From the NCBI RefSeq assembly GCF_029054785.1, contig NZ_JAIDEN010000179.1, forward strand, positions 1-6,252: a stretch of DNA of 6,252 nt, in the 5' to 3' direction. The position numbers were made by a program, and so were the translations under genes. Positions 4,825-6,252 of this stretch are shown piece after piece; positions within the stretch are counted from its first letter, which is position 1; each line of letters opens with the position of its first letter. The DNA is from Duncaniella sp. (lineage in GTDB: Bacteria > Bacteroidota > Bacteroidia > Bacteroidales > Muribaculaceae). The notes beneath the pieces were generated by a model. It was not told where the DNA came from and made no database searches. It saw only the letters and a program-made list of their open reading frames with translations.

Positions 4825-5940
4825 TTAGTTCTGCCTGGCGTTGCGGTTTTTGATCAGGCGTGAAAGATAGATGTTGGAAAATCCCCAGATGAGGACATCA
4901 AGAGCGATGATTACATTGATGTTGATAGATAAAAGGCTTGAAAGCACAATGTTGATGAGTGTGAAAAGAAGCGACACGCTGATGATTGTGATCATTGCGG
5001 CGCGGGGTTTCATTCCTGCGGCAAGAATCTTGTGGTGGATGTGGTTCTTGTCGGGAAGGAAGGGGCTGTGGTGCTGACGGATGCGCAGCAGATAGACGCG
5101 GATCACGTCGAAGCAGGGGACGATCAGCGGCGAGAACGCGAGAATCGGTGTGCTGATGCCGATGTTGACTGATTCGGGGTGGGTGAACAGAAGGGTGCCG
5201 AGGACGGCAAGGATCAGTCCGATGGTCAGCGAACCGGTGTCGCCCATGAAGATTTTCTTGTGTTTGTTTACATTGCCGAATACATTGTAGTAGAAGAAGG
5301 GGATCAGCACGCCGAGTGTGGCGAAGCTGACAACTGACAGGGCGTAGTCGCCGAGAAGATAGAAAGAGAAGCCGTAGATGGCGCAGGCGATCGAGCTGAG
5401 ACCTGAGGCCAGGCCGTCAATGCCGTCGATGAGGTTGATTGCGTTGATCAGGAAGACGATGACTATCAGAGTGAAAGGATAGCCGAACCAGGGTGACACC
5501 TCTTCGATGCCGAGGACTCCGGCGAGGTCTGAAAACCAGACTCCACCGCTGATGAGGAAGGCGGCGCAGATGATCTGGACCACGAATTTCGCACGGTATT
5601 TGATGCCGATCAGGTCGTCGGCCATGCCGATGAGGTAGAGCAGCTCAAGTGCGATGAAGGTCGAGAGCAACGGGAGATATGAGTCAGCGAAAGCTGTCAA
5701 GATATTGTCAAATCCAAGCTGGATATTGGAGACCAGTACGATAGCGATCGAGGTGAAGATGACGGGTACAAAGGCGATGCCTCCAAGACGGGGGACGAGT
5801 CCTTTGTGGATTTTGCGGTCATTGACTTCGTCGAAAAGATTGCGTCTGAATGCGATAAGGAGGATCTGTGGTATCAGAAAACCGGCGAGCAGTACACAGA
5901 GGACGAAAATCGTCAGTAGGTTAATTGGCCAATATCCCAT
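4825..5940 (-). CDS. Polyprenyl-phosphate sugar-1-phosphate transferase, WecA/TagO-like (MraY family)
   Basis: This is an integral membrane enzyme of glycosyltransferase family 4. It moves a (N-acetyl)hexosamine-1-phosphate from a UDP-sugar to undecaprenyl phosphate, the first step of a lipid-linked surface glycan. It has 371 residues with about ten or eleven hydrophobic segments. Family motifs: HKGLVPRLGG at 45-54; Mg2+-binding DDLIG at 108-112; NAINLIDGIDGLA at 166-178 with catalytic-region aspartates 172 and 175; MGDTGS at 232-237; and PDKNHIHHK at 296-304. The HIHH motif places it with WecA/TagO rather than MraY. GlcNAc is the likely sugar by family, but the sequence does not fix it, so no symbol is given. 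No other glycan gene is visible nearby, which suggests a stand-alone initiator for O-antigen-like, capsule or protein glycans. The ATG at 5940 is supported by a strong promoter about 130 bp upstream. Nothing looks broken. Confidence 0.92.
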   Translation of the reverse strand: MGYWPINLLTIFVLCVLLAGFLIPQILLIAFRRNLFDEVNDRKIHKGLVPRLGGIAFVPVIFTSIAIVLVSNIQLGFDNILTAFADSYLPLLSTFIALELLYLIGMADDLIGIKYRAKFVVQIICAAFLISGGVWFSDLAGVLGIEEVSPWFGYPFTLIVIVFLINAINLIDGIDGLASGLSSIACAIYGFSFYLLGDYALSVVSFATLGVLIPFFYYNVFGNVNKHKKIFMGDTGSLTIGLILAVLGTLLFTHPESVNIGISTPILAFSPLIVPCFDVIRVYLLRIRQHHSPFLPDKNHIHHKILAAGMKPRAAMITIISVSLLFTLINIVLSSLLSININVIIALDVLIWGFSNIYLSRLIKNRNARQN

Positions 5941-6067
5941 GATGGAGGATGTGATGATGTTTTTTTGTGAGAGAATTAAAATAAAGTGTTTAATAAACCA
6001 CTATGAAAAGAACGATAGGGATTCACTAACAACTCAGCAGCAATTCATTTGTAATAAATGCCTATTT
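5941..6067 (-). other. Long 5' leader of the transferase gene
   Basis: From the transcript start predicted near 6067 there are about 125 nt before the ATG. The leader is AT-rich with an A7 run (minus strand, 5966-5960) about 20 nt before the start codon and no Shine-Dalgarno sequence, typical of Bacteroidetes. I see no riboswitch-like fold and no convincing leader peptide. Confidence 0.5.
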
Positions 6068-6072
6068 AAATG

Positions 6073-6103
6073 CAAAATTACATTAAATTTGTTGATTTTC
6101 AAA
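6073..6103 (-). promoter_or_regulatory. Transferase gene promoter: TTTG, 19 bp, TAATTTTG
   Basis: On the minus strand the -33 element TTTG (6103-6100) is followed by a 19-bp spacer and the -7 element TAATTTTG (6080-6073). All parts match the Bacteroidetes housekeeping promoter and its spacing. The -7 box lies exactly between the arms ATTTAAATG (6064-6072) and CATTAAAT (6081-6088), a near-palindrome with one missing base. A G7 tract lies 26 bp upstream (6129-6135). Confidence 0.85.
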
Positions 6104-6214
6104 ATAAAATATGCTCAATTCGCGGATTGGGGGGGTAATTTGTTGATATACAATACATTGAGCGTTGTGCTTGGGCGCGTTAATGGATGAAAATCAGGAT
6201 TTTCCGAATAAATC

Positions 6215-6252
6215 ATGGGGCTGAATGTGATGAAAATTCACTGTTTTTATGT
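6215..6252 (+). CDS. Possible start of a rightward gene, cut by the window edge
   Basis: An ATG at 6215 (or an in-frame ATG at 6230) opens a frame that runs to the window end, with an in-frame stop just upstream at 6209-6211. Only about 12 codons are visible (MGLNVMKIHCFY), so no product can be given. No TAnnTTTG box was found upstream on this strand; a GAAAATC-AG-GATTTTC inverted repeat lies at 6189-6204. A divergent gene here is plausible but may be chance. Confidence 0.15.
   Translation, partial: MGLNVMKIHCFY

Noticed and set aside
5654..6190. 178-residue plus-strand open frame
   Set aside because: It is antisense to the transferase N-terminus and its promoter and leader, with no family resemblance.

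Overview
The window looks like chromosomal DNA from a Bacteroidales gut bacterium, most likely of the Muribaculaceae type. Three things support the phylum. The promoters match the Bacteroidetes -7 consensus TAnnTTTG (two identical TATCTTTG boxes and one TAATTTTG with a TTTG 19 bp upstream). No gene start has a convincing Shine-Dalgarno sequence. All four proteins are of ordinary Bacteroidales type. The family-level guess is inference from base composition and protein flavour, not from a marker gene.

Layout from left to right. Positions 1-212 hold copy A of a dispersed intergenic repeat. Positions 231-476 hold a run of strong hairpins ending in a minus-strand intrinsic terminator, read here as an unidentified structured RNA transcribed leftwards. 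Divergent from it are rsmA (16S rRNA dimethyltransferase) and, 57 bp downstream, mgtE (magnesium channel/transporter), probably one rightward transcript. Positions 2845-3449 are a 605-bp convergent intergenic region. It holds repeat copy B, an 89-bp MITE-like inverted-repeat element, a TTATAA microsatellite and repeat copy C. Leftward genes follow: hflX (ribosome-associated GTPase) with its own promoter, preceded by a WecA/MraY-type polyprenyl-phosphate sugar-1-phosphate transferase. That gene has a textbook promoter at 6073-6103 and a leader of about 125 nt. Positions 6104-6252 are AT-rich upstream DNA with at most the first codons of a rightward gene.

The protein-coding part is housekeeping. 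RsmA matures the small subunit; HflX splits or rescues stalled ribosomes; MgtE supplies Mg2+, on which ribosomes depend; the transferase starts a lipid-linked glycan at the inner membrane. The two starts giving the longest reading frames (478 for rsmA, 4751 for hflX) are rejected, because each lies upstream of or inside the promoter -7 box. The revised starts are 583 and 4691.

The most interesting content is non-coding. The repeat occurs three times in 6.3 kb. In every case the same end (GTTTCGCACC in the sense orientation) sits 18-25 nt beyond the 3' end of the neighbouring transcription unit: mgtE, hflX and the candidate RNA. It is therefore always read in the same sense. This looks like a 3'-end-associated repeat family with internal hairpins and a duplicated CACCTACGGCGC box. 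No CRISPR array, tRNA, rRNA, phage or defence gene was seen.
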